Assembly: GCF_025602895.1 (NCBI RefSeq)
Contig: NW_026516249.1
Coordinates: 186,001 to 250,000 of the forward strand
DNA length: 64,000 bases
Source of the DNA: Polychytrium aggregatum
Lineage: Eukaryota > Chytridiomycota > Chytridiomycetes > Polychytriales
Reading direction: 5' to 3'
Under the pieces are notes generated by a model. It ran no database searches and was not told the origin of the DNA. It saw only the letters and a program-made list of their open reading frames with translations. This document shows, in pieces, positions 1 through 10,714 of this stretch; position 1 is the first letter of the stretch, and each line of letters begins with the position of its first letter. The translations under genes and the position numbers were made by a program.

Positions 1-1088
1 CACCCTCGCCGCGCTCACCCGGACGCTCTCGACCCGCCCCACCCGCGCCAACACAGCCAGCCCCACGCCAGGCAGCAGCAGCAAACACGACGAGCAGCAG
101 CCTTGAGGCTTTTGACAGGGCCTAGACCGCACCGCTCGTATATCCATGACAGAGATTCGGCTGTCCGCTGTGTCGCCCAGTCGATATCAAAGGTCACTGC
201 TGTTTGTCCCAGCCGCAGGGTGTTGCTTCTCTGCGGCCTGTGCTGTTGGCTCAACCTTGAAGATCGTGGTGACCGCGAGCATGTCGAAATGGTCCTATGG
301 CGCTGGCACATTGACACCAGCTGTTGAATACATCGTAATGCAGTAAACTGGCAGAGGGAGTAATCGATGAACTCAAAGGTCTCCAAGGGAAGACCCGTGG
401 CAGGATCGACCGTGGTGGCATCGGCCCTGTGGTGAATGGGCAGAGTCGTGGATACTGGCATTGAGGTGGGCAAAGTTGCGGACGAGGTCGTTCGTGAGGA
501 CGCTGGTGTCCTGGCAGAAGATGTGGATCGAGAGGAGGTGGTACTTGTCATTCGTGGTTCAAAGAGTCCTCTCTCAGTCGCCAGGCTGCACTGCAGTGGA
601 CTGGTTTCATCCTCGCATGATCTGACCACATACGCCGGCGTGCCCTGGCGTCCCTGGGTCGGATCGAGGGTGGACCAGAAAGCTGCAGTATGGCCATTTT
701 CTTTCTTTTGGCGGCTGGAGAGGCGAACCTCTGCCCGTTTGGATCCAGGCCATTCGTTGCCTTTGCCATCCTTTTGTCGGTCCATCGATGCTGATCAGGG
801 CACGCTGCCTGGTGTCGGATCGAGGGAGGATGGTCTTGGTATAGGGGGAAGGCTTGTGGCTTGCTGCCTGCATTCTCCGGTACCATGTGGCGAGGGATGG
901 TCTGGACCGTGCTGACTCTTTCCACCATCTATGGTTGCAGAACAAGTATCGATTGTGGTGGTGGAGTAGTCGTTGTTGAGTTATCAGATGTTCTCTCGGT
1001 CGATCAACATCAGCGACTGTAATGAGTCAGCACTATTGTATATTGGATTTATTGGATGTCAAATACAATATCATTTGGTCAATATCGA
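1..1088 (-). pseudogene. Possible decayed coding remnant, unidentified
   Basis: No intact gene is visible. On the minus strand between about 560 and 200, protein-like stretches appear in three successive frames: one containing IFCQDTSVLTNDLVRNFAHL, one containing PATGLPLETFEFIDYSLCQF, and one containing FDMLAVTTIFKVEPTAQ. They overlap and are interrupted by stops, so they could be small exons or a frameshifted gene cut by the left window edge. I do not recognise a family. The rest of the stretch, including the AT-richer part at 950-1090, shows nothing I can name. Confidence 0.2.
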
Positions 1089-1640
1089 TTAATTGGAATC
1101 ACTTTGCAAGTACACTCTTGGCATCATGGTGTTTGTAATGGGCGTTGGCTGCTTGGCTGCTTGGCTGCTTGGCTGCTTGGCTGCTTGGCTGCTTGGCTGC
1201 TTGGCTGCTTGGCTGCTTGGCTGCTTGGCTGCTTGGCTGCTTGGCTGCTTGGCTGCTTGCATGTTCAGTGTTGGGACTTGGTACTTTGGGAGTGGGACTT
1301 GAGGGGACTCGGGATCAGGACCTCCCCACTTGCCGAGCGTCTTGAGTTTGTTGATGGCACCTTCGAGACCCTGGTCTGCGGATTTGCGGCACCAGAAAAT
1401 GGCTGTGTCGATGTTCTGGGGGACACCATAGCCATAATAGTAGCAGTAGCCGAGATAATCTTGTGCGTATCGATTTTCTTGCTCGGCCGATTTACGAAAC
1501 CACTCGACTGCCATGGTTTTGTCCTCATCGACTCCGTATCCATTGAAGTAGCACCTTCCAACCATCCACTGCCCGTACGAGTTGCCTTGGTTGGCGGACT
1601 TGCTGAACCAGCTGCCCACAAGGTCTGAGACCAAGCGGGT
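1089..1640 (-). pseudogene. SEL1-repeat protein, C-terminal fragment with octapeptide tail
   Basis: The reading frame carries three SEL1-like repeats ending GLEGAINKLKTLGKW, closely similar to the C-terminus of the complete SEL1 gene just upstream on the same strand. It lacks the N-terminal domain and most repeats, so it looks like a truncated tandem copy. After the point where the paralogues stop (GKWP), the frame runs on into a proline-rich stretch and about five AAKQPSSQ units produced by the 8-bp repeat. No convincing start codon is present. It could be expressed only if spliced to something upstream, for which I see no evidence. Confidence 0.55.
1145..1259. repeat. 8-bp tandem repeat, about 14 copies
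   Basis: The unit GCTGCTTG repeats almost perfectly for 115 bp. Because 8 is not a multiple of 3, each strand cycles through all frames and reads as a perfect 8-residue peptide repeat: AAKQPSSQ on the minus strand and LAAWLLGC on the plus strand. It sits inside the 3' end of the SEL1 fragment gene. Confidence 0.95.
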
Positions 1641-1895
1641 GAACACATTTTCAAGCAGTTCCCACAAGGGAACAGCAGGATCGAGGAGGACGGGGTGGTG
1701 GAGGGACAAGTGCTGACACTATACTACGCTGTGATGAAAGTGCAGGGTGAGACTGCAGGGGTGGAACTACACTGAGTGTGGGAGTGGGTGCTGGGGCGGG
1801 ATGTGCACCAAGTGCGAATGCTCGGAAGGCAGTGCGGGGAGCGGGTACATGAGCAGTGCTACGAATTGGAAGTGGATCCGGCAACATCGTCAACG

Positions 1896-3401
1896 TCAGG
1901 GCCACCTGCCAAGCCGCCTGAGGCTAAACTCTGCGTCGCTGAGACCTTGGTCGGCGGACTTGCGGAACCAGAGGATGGCAGTGTCGATGTTCTGGGGGAC
2001 ACCAATGCCATGTTCGTAGTAGAAGCCGAGCATCCACTGTCCGTGCCGATTGCCTTGCTCGGCCGATTTGTGATACCATTCCGCTTCTTTAGAATGGTCC
2101 TTCGTGAACCCGTCCTCCAAGTCAGAGCAGAGACCAACCATAAACTGTCCATACGAGTTGTCTTGGTCGGCCGACTTGCAGTACCACTCGAATGCCTTCT
2201 GTTCGTCCTTCGATATCCCCGCCCCATGATGGTGGCACTCTCCCAGCCACAACTGGCTATCGCTGTGGCCGTCGTTGGCGAGTTGCTCAAAGATACCCGC
2301 TGCCTTCTCGAGATCTCGATTAGATCCGAATCCATGAAACAAACACACGGCCATAAGGTGTTTGCACAGCCAGTCTTGATTCGATCCCAGCTGGCACAGC
2401 TGGAAGTAATTGTGGGATGCGAGAGAGTATGATGATGTCGAGCTCCGGTAAGCCAGACACTCGGACTCTCCGAACTTGAACTCATGCGATTTGTTCACTC
2501 GAATGATCTCGATGCCCTTCTGCTTGTCCTGAACGGTACCCCGGCCGAGGTAGTGCATCCACCCAACCATGTGGGTGGCGATGGGCTTGATGATCGGGTC
2601 GGTAGACTTGCTGCTCACTTCCTGCCAGTGGTGGAAGGCATCGACGTCACTTTGTTCGACACCATGGCCGATGAATGAGAACCATCCACGGAGGAATATG
2701 ATATGGAGTCGACCATCTTCACTGCCCTGATCGGCGGCCTTGGAGTACCACTCGATGGCCACATCGAAATCTTGATCGACACCTTCGCCACTCTCATAGC
2801 AGCGGCCAAGAGCGATATGGGCCTGAGGGATTCCACGTTCTGCAAGACTGCGAAACATATCGACAGCTTTGATTTGGTCTCGGTCGACTCCGAATCCGTT
2901 GTGATAACACTCGGCCAAGTGGAGCTGGGCCATTGTGTGGTTTGTGTTGGTTGCCTTCTCCAGAAAGCGGAAGGTTCGGTGGCGCTTGACCTCCAGCTTG
3001 GCCGGGGTCACATTTCGTTGGCTATCGAGGATCCTGGCCATGAAGTAAGAGGCTGCAGCATTGCCCCGGTTCGCTTGGGCGATAAGCCAGGATGGGTTGG
3101 CTGAGTCTGGGTTCTTGCAATGCTGCGAGAGGGCGATCTGGTCGCTCGGAGTGAGGCCGATCCGCAACTGTCCTTCCAGATTGAGTAGCTCCATACTCTG
3201 ACACCAGCGGTGGAAGCGAGGCACCTTGGAGCTCAGGAGAGGACGGGCTCGTTTGCACACTCGGAGGAGGATCTTGATGGTATTGTGGTCGAGTGCGGCC
3301 TGGAAGCTGTCGTTGCAGCAGATGATGGTGAAGATATCTGGGATGTGCTCGTTGATGGCCGGTCGAGCCATGTTGGCTGAATGATGTACACTGGCAGCCA
3401 T
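1896..3401 (-). CDS. SEL1-repeat protein (copy 1, intact)
   Basis: Single-exon gene of 501 residues. The start is the ATG at 3401 (MAASVHHS), matched by the two paralogues at 10759 and 21217. Residues 20-70 (DIFTIICCNDSFQAALD onward, RVCKRARPLL) form an N-terminal domain shared by all three paralogues; it resembles an F-box-like helical segment, but I cannot confirm that. From about residue 125 there are roughly eight SEL1/TPR-like repeats of about 36 residues, with the usual A..(L/W)...Y..G.GV pattern and AA-DQG/SAEQG turns. SEL1 repeats are alpha-solenoid protein-interaction scaffolds, known for example in ERAD and chitin-synthase regulation. No signal peptide or membrane segment is seen, so the protein is likely cytosolic. 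The 5' two thirds are virtually identical to the inverted copy at 10759. Confidence 0.85.
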   Translation of the reverse strand: MAASVHHSANMARPAINEHIPDIFTIICCNDSFQAALDHNTIKILLRVCKRARPLLSSKVPRFHRWCQSMELLNLEGQLRIGLTPSDQIALSQHCKNPDSANPSWLIAQANRGNAAASYFMARILDSQRNVTPAKLEVKRHRTFRFLEKATNTNHTMAQLHLAECYHNGFGVDRDQIKAVDMFRSLAERGIPQAHIALGRCYESGEGVDQDFDVAIEWYSKAADQGSEDGRLHIIFLRGWFSFIGHGVEQSDVDAFHHWQEVSSKSTDPIIKPIATHMVGWMHYLGRGTVQDKQKGIEIIRVNKSHEFKFGESECLAYRSSTSSYSLASHNYFQLCQLGSNQDWLCKHLMAVCLFHGFGSNRDLEKAAGIFEQLANDGHSDSQLWLGECHHHGAGISKDEQKAFEWYCKSADQDNSYGQFMVGLCSDLEDGFTKDHSKEAEWYHKSAEQGNRHGQWMLGFYYEHGIGVPQNIDTAILWFRKSADQGLSDAEFSLRRLGRWP

Positions 3402-3440
3402 GATGGACAATGTGTGGATTGAGTGGGATGTGATGAGAGT
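2490..3440. repeat. Inverted-repeat arm 1 (partner at 10715-11680)
   Basis: This arm holds the 5' part of SEL1 copy 1 plus a few tens of bases of upstream sequence. Translations of both strands in several frames match the partner residue for residue between about 2615 and 3104, so nucleotide identity there is essentially complete. Similarity continues to about 3440 and down to about 2490 with a few differences. The arms point at each other and enclose about 7.3 kb containing the ABC transporter. Confidence 0.85.
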
Positions 3441-4450
3441 TCAAAGATGATGTCCAGACGATGATGAGACGAGACGAGACGAGATGGGTGGAATGGAATG
3501 AGAGTGGCACAGCCACCAAGCCAGGAACATGGTTGGATCCATGGATCGATTGCTTGTGTTCATCATCATTCCCACACATCCCATCACTCCATCATTCCCA
3601 CACATTCCATCACTCCATCATTCCCACACATTCCATCATTCCATCACTCCATCATTCTATCACTATATCACTCCAAATCACATCCTGGAAGGCATCATAT
3701 GCATCCTGTTCCTGGCCAATGTGTCTTGGGTCTGTTTCCCGAGTCCAATCGTGTCGCAATGCTGCACGAGTCAACACATCCTCGACCCCAGGAACAGAAG
3801 CCATCCCTCCCATGGCCGATATTGTGGTATCGATCGGGTCAACTCGATATTGTCGGGCTCTGGTGTCCCGTTCATGGTTTGACGAGTGTTCTCTGGATGG
3901 CCAGAGCAAGCAGCCCATCGACCCAGGTCCAGGATGTCTCGTCCCAGCCTAGCAGCAATCCAGCATCATTCCGATGGCTGTGATTGCCGATACTTTGAAC
4001 GAGCAACACTTGCACCATTCGATCTCACTCGATTAGCGACAGCGTGAGTGCGATTGCGGTGCCGGGTCGTTTGGGGACTCTCAGGCACACATCCACGAAA
4101 CAATCTGGGATGTCGTCGCCAAGTCGGTTGTTTATTATCATTCATGGGGCATTCTGATTTGAATGAACATAAGAAATATCATAGATGTCACAAAGACTCT
4201 CATTTGACAGAGCTCTCAGTCGAGCGATCGAATCTACCAAAAACCACCCCATTCCACCAGAACGGCACACTGAAACATCCAATCACTCACAAGCAGTCAA
4301 CCACACAAGCACATCGGTGTCCAATAGGCACAGTGCTCCAACCAGTCCGGTATCCCAACACAATAACAAAAACAGAAATCACAAATCACAGCAGCTGGGC
4401 ACCCGCTCGGATTGTTGTTGACCAGCACACTGGCCGGGATGAGGGCGGGC
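3402..4450. other. Intergenic, with imperfect tandem repeats
   Basis: Between SEL1 copy 1 and the 3' end of the ABC gene. Bases 3570-3675 are an imperfect array of CATTCC/CACTCC/CACACATT words (about 26 bp super-period, CATCACTCCATCATTCC). The remaining 750 bp contain short open frames on both strands with no recognisable domain. Nothing else seen. Confidence 0.6.
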
Positions 4451-7400
4451 TCAGAGGGCCTTCTTGGCTTGATCCCTGGCTCGGGCCATCTTCTCGAGCT
4501 CTTCAAACTCGCCCGAGTCCTGGCACATCTTGCGGAAGACTCCGTCCTCGCGCTGCATCAGCTCAAAGGGCGTGCCAAACTCGGCCACCTCTCCGTGGCT
4601 GAGGACCAGCACCGAGTCGTAGTCGGCAATCGTGCGGAGGCGGTGGGCGATGCACACCACTGTCGAGTTGGCAAACTCGGATCCGCGGATCGTCTCCTGG
4701 ATGAAGGCGTCGGTCTCGTTGTCGACCGAGGCCGTGGCTTCGTCCAGCACGGTGATGGCCGACTCCTTGAGCAGCGCTCGGGCCAGGCACAGCAGCTGGC
4801 GCTGGCCCTGGCTAAAGTTGGACCCGCCCTCGGAGACAGAGGTGTCGAGGGAGAACCCGGACGCCTCGGCGGCGGCACGGGTGTTCTGGCCCTGGACTTG
4901 GGTCTGGCCTTGGTTCTCGGATGTCTGCGCGGGCAGGTTGTCGCTCGACGAACTGCCGTCCAGCTTGGCCTGCAGAGTGTTCAGGAACCGCACGCGCTCC
5001 AGGATCGACCAGAGCCGGTCGTCCGAGTGCTCGCCAAAGGGATCGAGGTTGCTGCGGATGTCGCCCGTGAACAGAACGGGATCCTGCGGGATGATCGTGA
5101 GCTTCTGGCGGAGGTCGCGCAGCCCAATCTTGGAGATGTCGACGCCGTCAATGACAATGCTGCCGCCGGAGAGCTCCATGATGCGGAACAGCGCCAGGGT
5201 GAGCGTGGACTTGCCCGCGCCGGTCCGTCCCACGACGCCGACCTTGGTGCGGCCCTTGAACTCGCAGGACACCCCGCGGAGGACGGGATCCAGGTCGGGG
5301 GCATAGCGGACGACAACGTCGTTGAACTGGACGTGGCCCTTGGCAGGCCAGCCGGGAGGAGGACGCGATGTCTCGATGACGGCGGGGGCTTCCTGGTCAA
5401 TCTCGAGGTATTCGTGCACACGCTCGACTGAGTTCATGTTCTGTCGATGGTGAGACGGAGCGAAGGGAGTGAGGCGAGACGAAGTGAGTCACCCGAACCG
5501 TCACAGCGACAGCCGCATCGAATAACACAGCGACAATGTGAGCATCGACTCCACTGCCATATCAGTCGCACTTCAACACTGGCACTTACCAGCTCCATCT
5601 GTGAGTGGATACGAACGATGCGAAGCAGACTCTCTGCGATGGTGGCTGCCCAGGTCAAGCTGAGACCGGCAAGGCCCACACCGATCAGGTCCTTGGACCA
5701 AATGATGGCGACACCGGCAGTGAAAGTGATCAACGAGGTGACCAGGGCAATCCGGACCGACAGCCACCGATTTGAGTGCATCAGCGTGCGATACGCTCGG
5801 TTGCTGGTGTCGACCTTGATCATGTTGTCCTCGATGAATCGGGCCTCGTGTCCATAGGCGCGGATGGTCGACACGCCAACGAGACACTCGCTGAAGGTGC
5901 TGTAGATGGGGCTGCGACTAATACTGTGGATACGCTTGAGCTCGCGACTAGAAGCCAGGTAGTAGATTGCAATCCTGTAGTAGATGTAGGCAACAAAGGG
6001 AATCACGGCGAGGAAGATCGGTGTCACGGTGCCGATGACGATGAGGGTGGTGGTGGCGCTCGCCAGGATAAGGAAAAACCGTGCGCATGTGTTGATCAGG
6101 TTACGGTCGATGGTTCCAATGTCCTTGGAGAGGCGGTTGGTGATGCGGCCGAGCGGGGTGACATCGAACCAGCGCACCGGCGCATACATGATGCGGGTGA
6201 TGAGCTGGTCGTGCAGCTTCTTGGCAGCCTTGTAGCCAACCCAGCTGCGATAGGCAAAGTTGGTGATGATGAGAAAGAGGACGCACGAATTGATGAGGGC
6301 GTACACAAGGACACAGTAGGCAACATTGACGGACTGGCCGGACGATCCATCGACAAGGGTGTTGCTGTCGTTGCCTGAGACTGGGTTGAGGAAGCTGAGG
6401 GACAGCGGGGCCGAGAGCGTCACGGCAAACATCGTGTTGAGTTCGTTGGCATGGTTGTAGGCATCGGCCCAGACCTTGAGCCAGTAGTCGGCCAGCACTT
6501 GGGCCGATCGCTGCACAAGAATTATACCGAGGTAGGCGACGATGACACCAAAGCCGCCTGCCGCAGTCAGATAGAAGTAGTAGACGCTGCCCTGGACTGC
6601 GCCGGTTCTGGAAGCCTCGGCATCGATGAGCTTCTTGGCGTCTTCGGGCGTCTTGCCGTTGGAGTAGTTGCGGCTCAGGAGCTCCTCGTCGGTGAGGTCG
6701 ACGTCGAGCTCGCCAGCAGTCGGGGTCGGACTCGGACTGGAGCGAGACTGCCTCGAGGTTCTCCTTGGCGATGATGGTCTCGACCTCGCGGTTCTGGGAG
6801 ACCTCGGCGACCGAGCCATGGTCGAGGATCTGGCCCTGGTTGATGACGACGAGGTAGTCGGTGGCGGGAAGGGCCAGACTGGTGGCGTGGGTGACGAGGA
6901 ATGCGGGTGCGGTCCTTGAGCAGGCCCGTGATGCACTTGTCAAAGAGATGCTTGGCTGTGGGCGCATCGACGGCTGAGAGCGGATCGTCCAGCAGGATGT
7001 AGTGGGCCCGGGAGTACGCGGCGCGGGCGAGCGAGACTCGTTGCTTCTGGCCGCCCGACAGGTTGATACCTTTCTCGCCGATCTCGGTCAGGTCCCCGGA
7101 CTCGAAGGAGGCAAGGTCTTTGGACAGGGCGCAGGCTTCGATCACGCGGGCGTATCGGAGCTGGTCGTAGGGCTCGCCGAACAGGATGTTGTCCCGGATC
7201 GTGGCGTTGGCGAGCCAGGCGGTCTGGGCGACAAAGGCGATGCCGCCCTTGGAGCGGTGGCTGCGAGTGAGACGGGTCAGGTTGGCGCTGCCCTGGAGCG
7301 ACTTCATTTCGCCGAGGAGGGCATGGATGATCGAGGACTTGCCGGAGCCGGTGGAGCCGCAGATGGTGCTGAGCTTGCCGAGAGGGAAGCTGATCTTGAG

Positions 7401-10399
7401 GCCGCGCAGGGTAAACTTGGGCTCGGACGAGTCGTCCGCGCCAGAAGCCGGCTGCTCCGAGCCGAGGAGCGGCGTGGTCTCGGAGGTCTGCTGCGACTGC
7501 TTCTTGAACAGGCTGGCGAGTCTCTTAGTGCCAGGGGAGCTGGGGCGACTTGCTGTCGGGAGCGGCAGGTGGCCTGGTGCCACTCGAACCAGGCATCGAC
7601 AAACTCGATGGCAACAGGGTCGGTCCAGGGCTCGGTGTTGCCGGCGGGGTGAGAAACGGGCAGGTCGTCGGAGTAACTTTTGGAGCTCGGGCTCGTTCAG
7701 GAACTTTTCGATACGGTCTGATGAGACATAGATTTGGAAGAACTGCGAGGGGAGACGGGTGTCAGCGGGAGTCCTGTGGGTAAGAGGATGGCGACAGGAT
7801 AACAGGACAAGAACGATGCCATGCGAGGAGTACTTGCCTCCGAAAGTGTGTCAGGGAAAGCCGTCAGAGGGAACTTGAGAGCGTTGAACAGACTGAGGCA
7901 AGTGAATGCCGTGGTGGCTGGATGGGAGACATGCACAAGTCGAAAGTGAGACATCAGCGCGGTCAGCACATCAGCGACTGGAGATTGCGTGGGAGGCTGA
8001 GACATATTCACTCAATCGGCTTCGAGTCGATTGGAGATGCTCCGAGCAACATACACCAGACATCCGAGGCCATGGGTGGTGCGAGCGCATCACTTACCAT
8101 CCATGTCGTGGCCAGCGATCAGGGTGTAGCTCAGGAAGGTAACAACCGCAACAATCACCGGCACAAACGACCAGAGCATGACACTGAGGCCAATCGTGAC
8201 AAAGAAGGAAATGAGCTCGCGGAGCTCAGCATTGCGGGCTTCGCCGATGCGCTTGAGGAACTGTGGCTCCCAGGCAAAGAACTTGATGATGCGAATGGCC
8301 TGCAGAGCCTCGAGGGTCCGGGTGTTGCGTTTGTCGGCCTTCTCCATGAGGGCCTCTGTAGGACTTTGCTGAGTCGTTGGTGATGATGCTGGTGAGGGGA
8401 ATGCTGACGACCATGATCGAGAGACCGATCGAAGCCGACCATCCCAGGAAGCCCCATAATGCAGCAACAGCGATGATGATCTCTATCACCGTTGCGGTCA
8501 ACAACGCTACAGCGGCGCTGCCCATGGCCAGCTTCTCGGTATCCATGGACATGAGCGAGACGAGCTTGCCCGCCGACTGGTCCTCGTCCTTCTTGGATTT
8601 GCCCTTGGCAGAGATGCGGCGGAGAGATTTCTGGAAGATTTCGTTGATCAGGACAGCACGTACGCGATAGCTCATGTCGTGCGTGGCGTTCAAGCGCTAG
8701 AGATAATTAGGACCGTAGGATTAACGATGGAATCGGATTCGATATTGGCTCATATCACCATCATCAAGGAGAGGTTTTGAGTTCCTCGCCCACGAAATGC
8801 ATCCCGTCCAAGCTGTCGCAGCTTACCTGCGCATCAACCATTGCACACATGAGTCCAGAGACCAACGACATGAACACCCAGAAGAAGCCAACGGTAACGG
8901 GGCGGCCGTTCGGGTTCTGGATGTAATTCATGATTTGGTATAAGCATCCAGCGGGAGCGAATATGAGAAACGCAACCATGATACCCAAGAATAGTTGAAT
9001 GGTGAAGCTGACAATCTCCATCATGAACAGGCCAGAGATGAGGCTTTTGTGCTTGTTCTTGTACTGCTCGCGGTAGACATGGTTGACTCTGGCAGACTTG
9101 TTGCGCTCGAGCAGGTCAAAGAGGTCATTCTTGGTCAGGGGGGTCTTGTAGCCGCGGCTGAGAGGGCCGTCCATCCAGACAAAGAACAGGTTCTCGAACC
9201 AGGTGGACTCGGGCTCGGGGGCAGGGAGCATCTGTGGGTGCAAATGGGAATGCCAACAGCACGCACATGTGTGGGAGTAGTAGAACATGGAGTCAGTCCT
9301 GCGATTGACATCATCGATGCAACAAGCGAGGGCAATAGCCGCACCCAGCGATGCCATGGCGGTGGCATGGAATCATCATGTGTGCCAGAGAAGGCGTCGC
9401 TGTTCGTGCGTTCGTTCGATACATTGGATCTGCACTCACCTCGGTGTTCTTGGGGCCCTTGAGCTTCACAATGTGCAGCGATTCGACCTGCTCGCGCAGA
9501 CTCAGACGCAGAGCAAAGTTGGCCACAGACAGGATGGTGCTCAGGACAACAGCGAGCACGATCGGGGCGACGGCATCGCCGCTGTTGCTGAGCAGGGTGT
9601 TGTGGAGATGGAGAGCCTTGAGGACGGCACAGCCGAGGGCAAAGGGCTGGATGGGGCTGCTCAGCTTGGGGCGGATGCTGGCCGGGACGGGACCGGTCGA
9701 GGCGGCAAAGACGATGGTTGCGATGGCCTGGCGGGATGAGCGGGCGGTGTGAGTATGATGCAGTCGATGTGGGAGAGCACGATGCCGGCGAGGGCTTGAG
9801 CATGGCATCCGGCGAGAGAGTGAGAGGAGACGAGCAATGCTGCTGCGATGGCTTACCCATGCAAGAGCCCAGGCAGCCGAGCCAAAGAAGACGAAGGAGC
9901 CAGAACCAGACTGGCTCAGGTCCTGGAATGTGGTAGCGACAGAGACAGCCAGCTCGAGGACGAGGATAGCCAGACAGGTCCACTTGAGGGCCGGATTCTG
10001 GGCGACGACGGCGGGAGGAGCAGGCTGGTCGGCGGCAGGGATGGCGCCGTAGCGGTTGCGGGTGGATCCATCTTCGCTGTTGATGAGGGCGGTGTCGGAG
10101 CCGTCCGAGGAGGCGGCGGGATGGACAATGTCCTTGGCGGCCCAGAGGACAGCAGCGACGATCAGGGCCAGCGGGAGGATGCCGACGGCATAGCTGCGTG
10201 GCAGGGTCGCAGTCAACAGCCATCAGCGAGGATAGGTTGAAGGAGTTTAGCGAGCGGCTGGGAGACGCATCGCCTGGTCGCATAGTACACAGACCCACCT
10301 GTGTTCGAAGCACTGGTCGACGACGACGAAACCCTGGTCGACGACGAAACCCTGGTCGTCGACGAACCAGATGGTCGAGTTGGCGGGACACGGATACAT
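4451..10399 (-). CDS. ABCC/MRP-type full ABC transporter, with frameshifts
   Basis: Eight exons inferred: 10399-10299, 10193-9857, 9727-9440, 9231-8827, 8696-8098, 7917-7838, 7742-5590, 5440-4451 (about 1,650 codons). Order: a TMD0-like hydrophobic N-terminus (start MYPCPANS), TMD1, NBD1 (Walker A GSTGSGKSS, signature LSGGQKQR, Walker B ILLDDPLSAVD), linker, TMD2, NBD2 (Walker A GRTGAGKST, signature FSQGQRQ, Walker B ITVLDEATASVD). This is the ABCC layout of MRP/Ycf1-like pumps, which export glutathione conjugates and drugs from vacuolar or plasma membrane; the substrate here is unknown. The reading frame breaks at about 8365, 7670, 7570, 6900 and 6725. Four look like +1 and one like -1, and the net change is a whole codon. 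The clearest is a spare C inside the conserved TRI-LVTH segment of NBD1 (about 6900). The gene is either decayed or carries sequencing indels. The 7837-7743 intron has a GC donor. Confidence 0.8.
7743..7837 (-). other. GC-AG intron in the ABC transporter
   Basis: The donor reads GAG|GCAAGTACT and the acceptor CCCCTCGCAG|TTC. Using GC gives ...PDTLSE then FFQIYVSSDRIEKFL, the conserved end of TMD1. The nearby GT, 4 bases further in, would give the wrong frame. Confidence 0.75.
10315..10362. repeat. Short tandem repeat in the transporter N-terminus
   Basis: Copies of GACGACGAAACCCTGGTC, with small variations, encode duplicated GFVVDQ/GFVVVDQ units in the first exon of the ABC gene, just before the conserved CFEH. 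Confidence 0.6.
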
Positions 10400-10714
10400 G
10401 ATGTTTGAACAAGCGGCGCTCGAGCAATCAGACCGCCAGCAGCACACGAGTCCACCATCTGCAAGAACTGCTGGGATTTCCCTCTGCTGCCCCGAGCCCT
10501 GCAACGACGCTGCTCATGATCGCGAGCATCTGAATCGCCAAGACTGCCATCGGGATGCCAACCACCGCTGTCCATCCCAGGCTCGTCCTCGGTCAGGGAA
10601 GCCTTTGAGCGATCCAGCAGAAGGCGCGGGCGGGAAGCCAATCCTGCTGTCTACGAACTTTGTCCAGATCTTGGCGGGCATCCCCCCTTCGATGCTCTCG
10701 CCTCTGCAAATCAC

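Noticed and set aside
1145-1259. CRISPR-like array
   Set aside because: 8-bp head-to-tail repeats without spacers in a fungal genome; this is a simple satellite.
1056-1628. Plus-strand membrane-like protein with repeated AAWLLGCL
   Set aside because: Product of the 8-bp repeat read on the opposite strand of the SEL1 fragment; flanking sequence is antisense to SEL1 repeats.
4412-5431. 339-codon plus-strand frame opposite NBD2
   Set aside because: Exact antisense of NBD2, whose Walker and signature motifs are on the minus strand.
6675-6967. Introns explaining the frame changes in the ABC NBD1/linker
   Set aside because: The breaks fall inside conserved motifs with no missing or extra residues and no GT/GC-AG pair, so single-base indels fit better.
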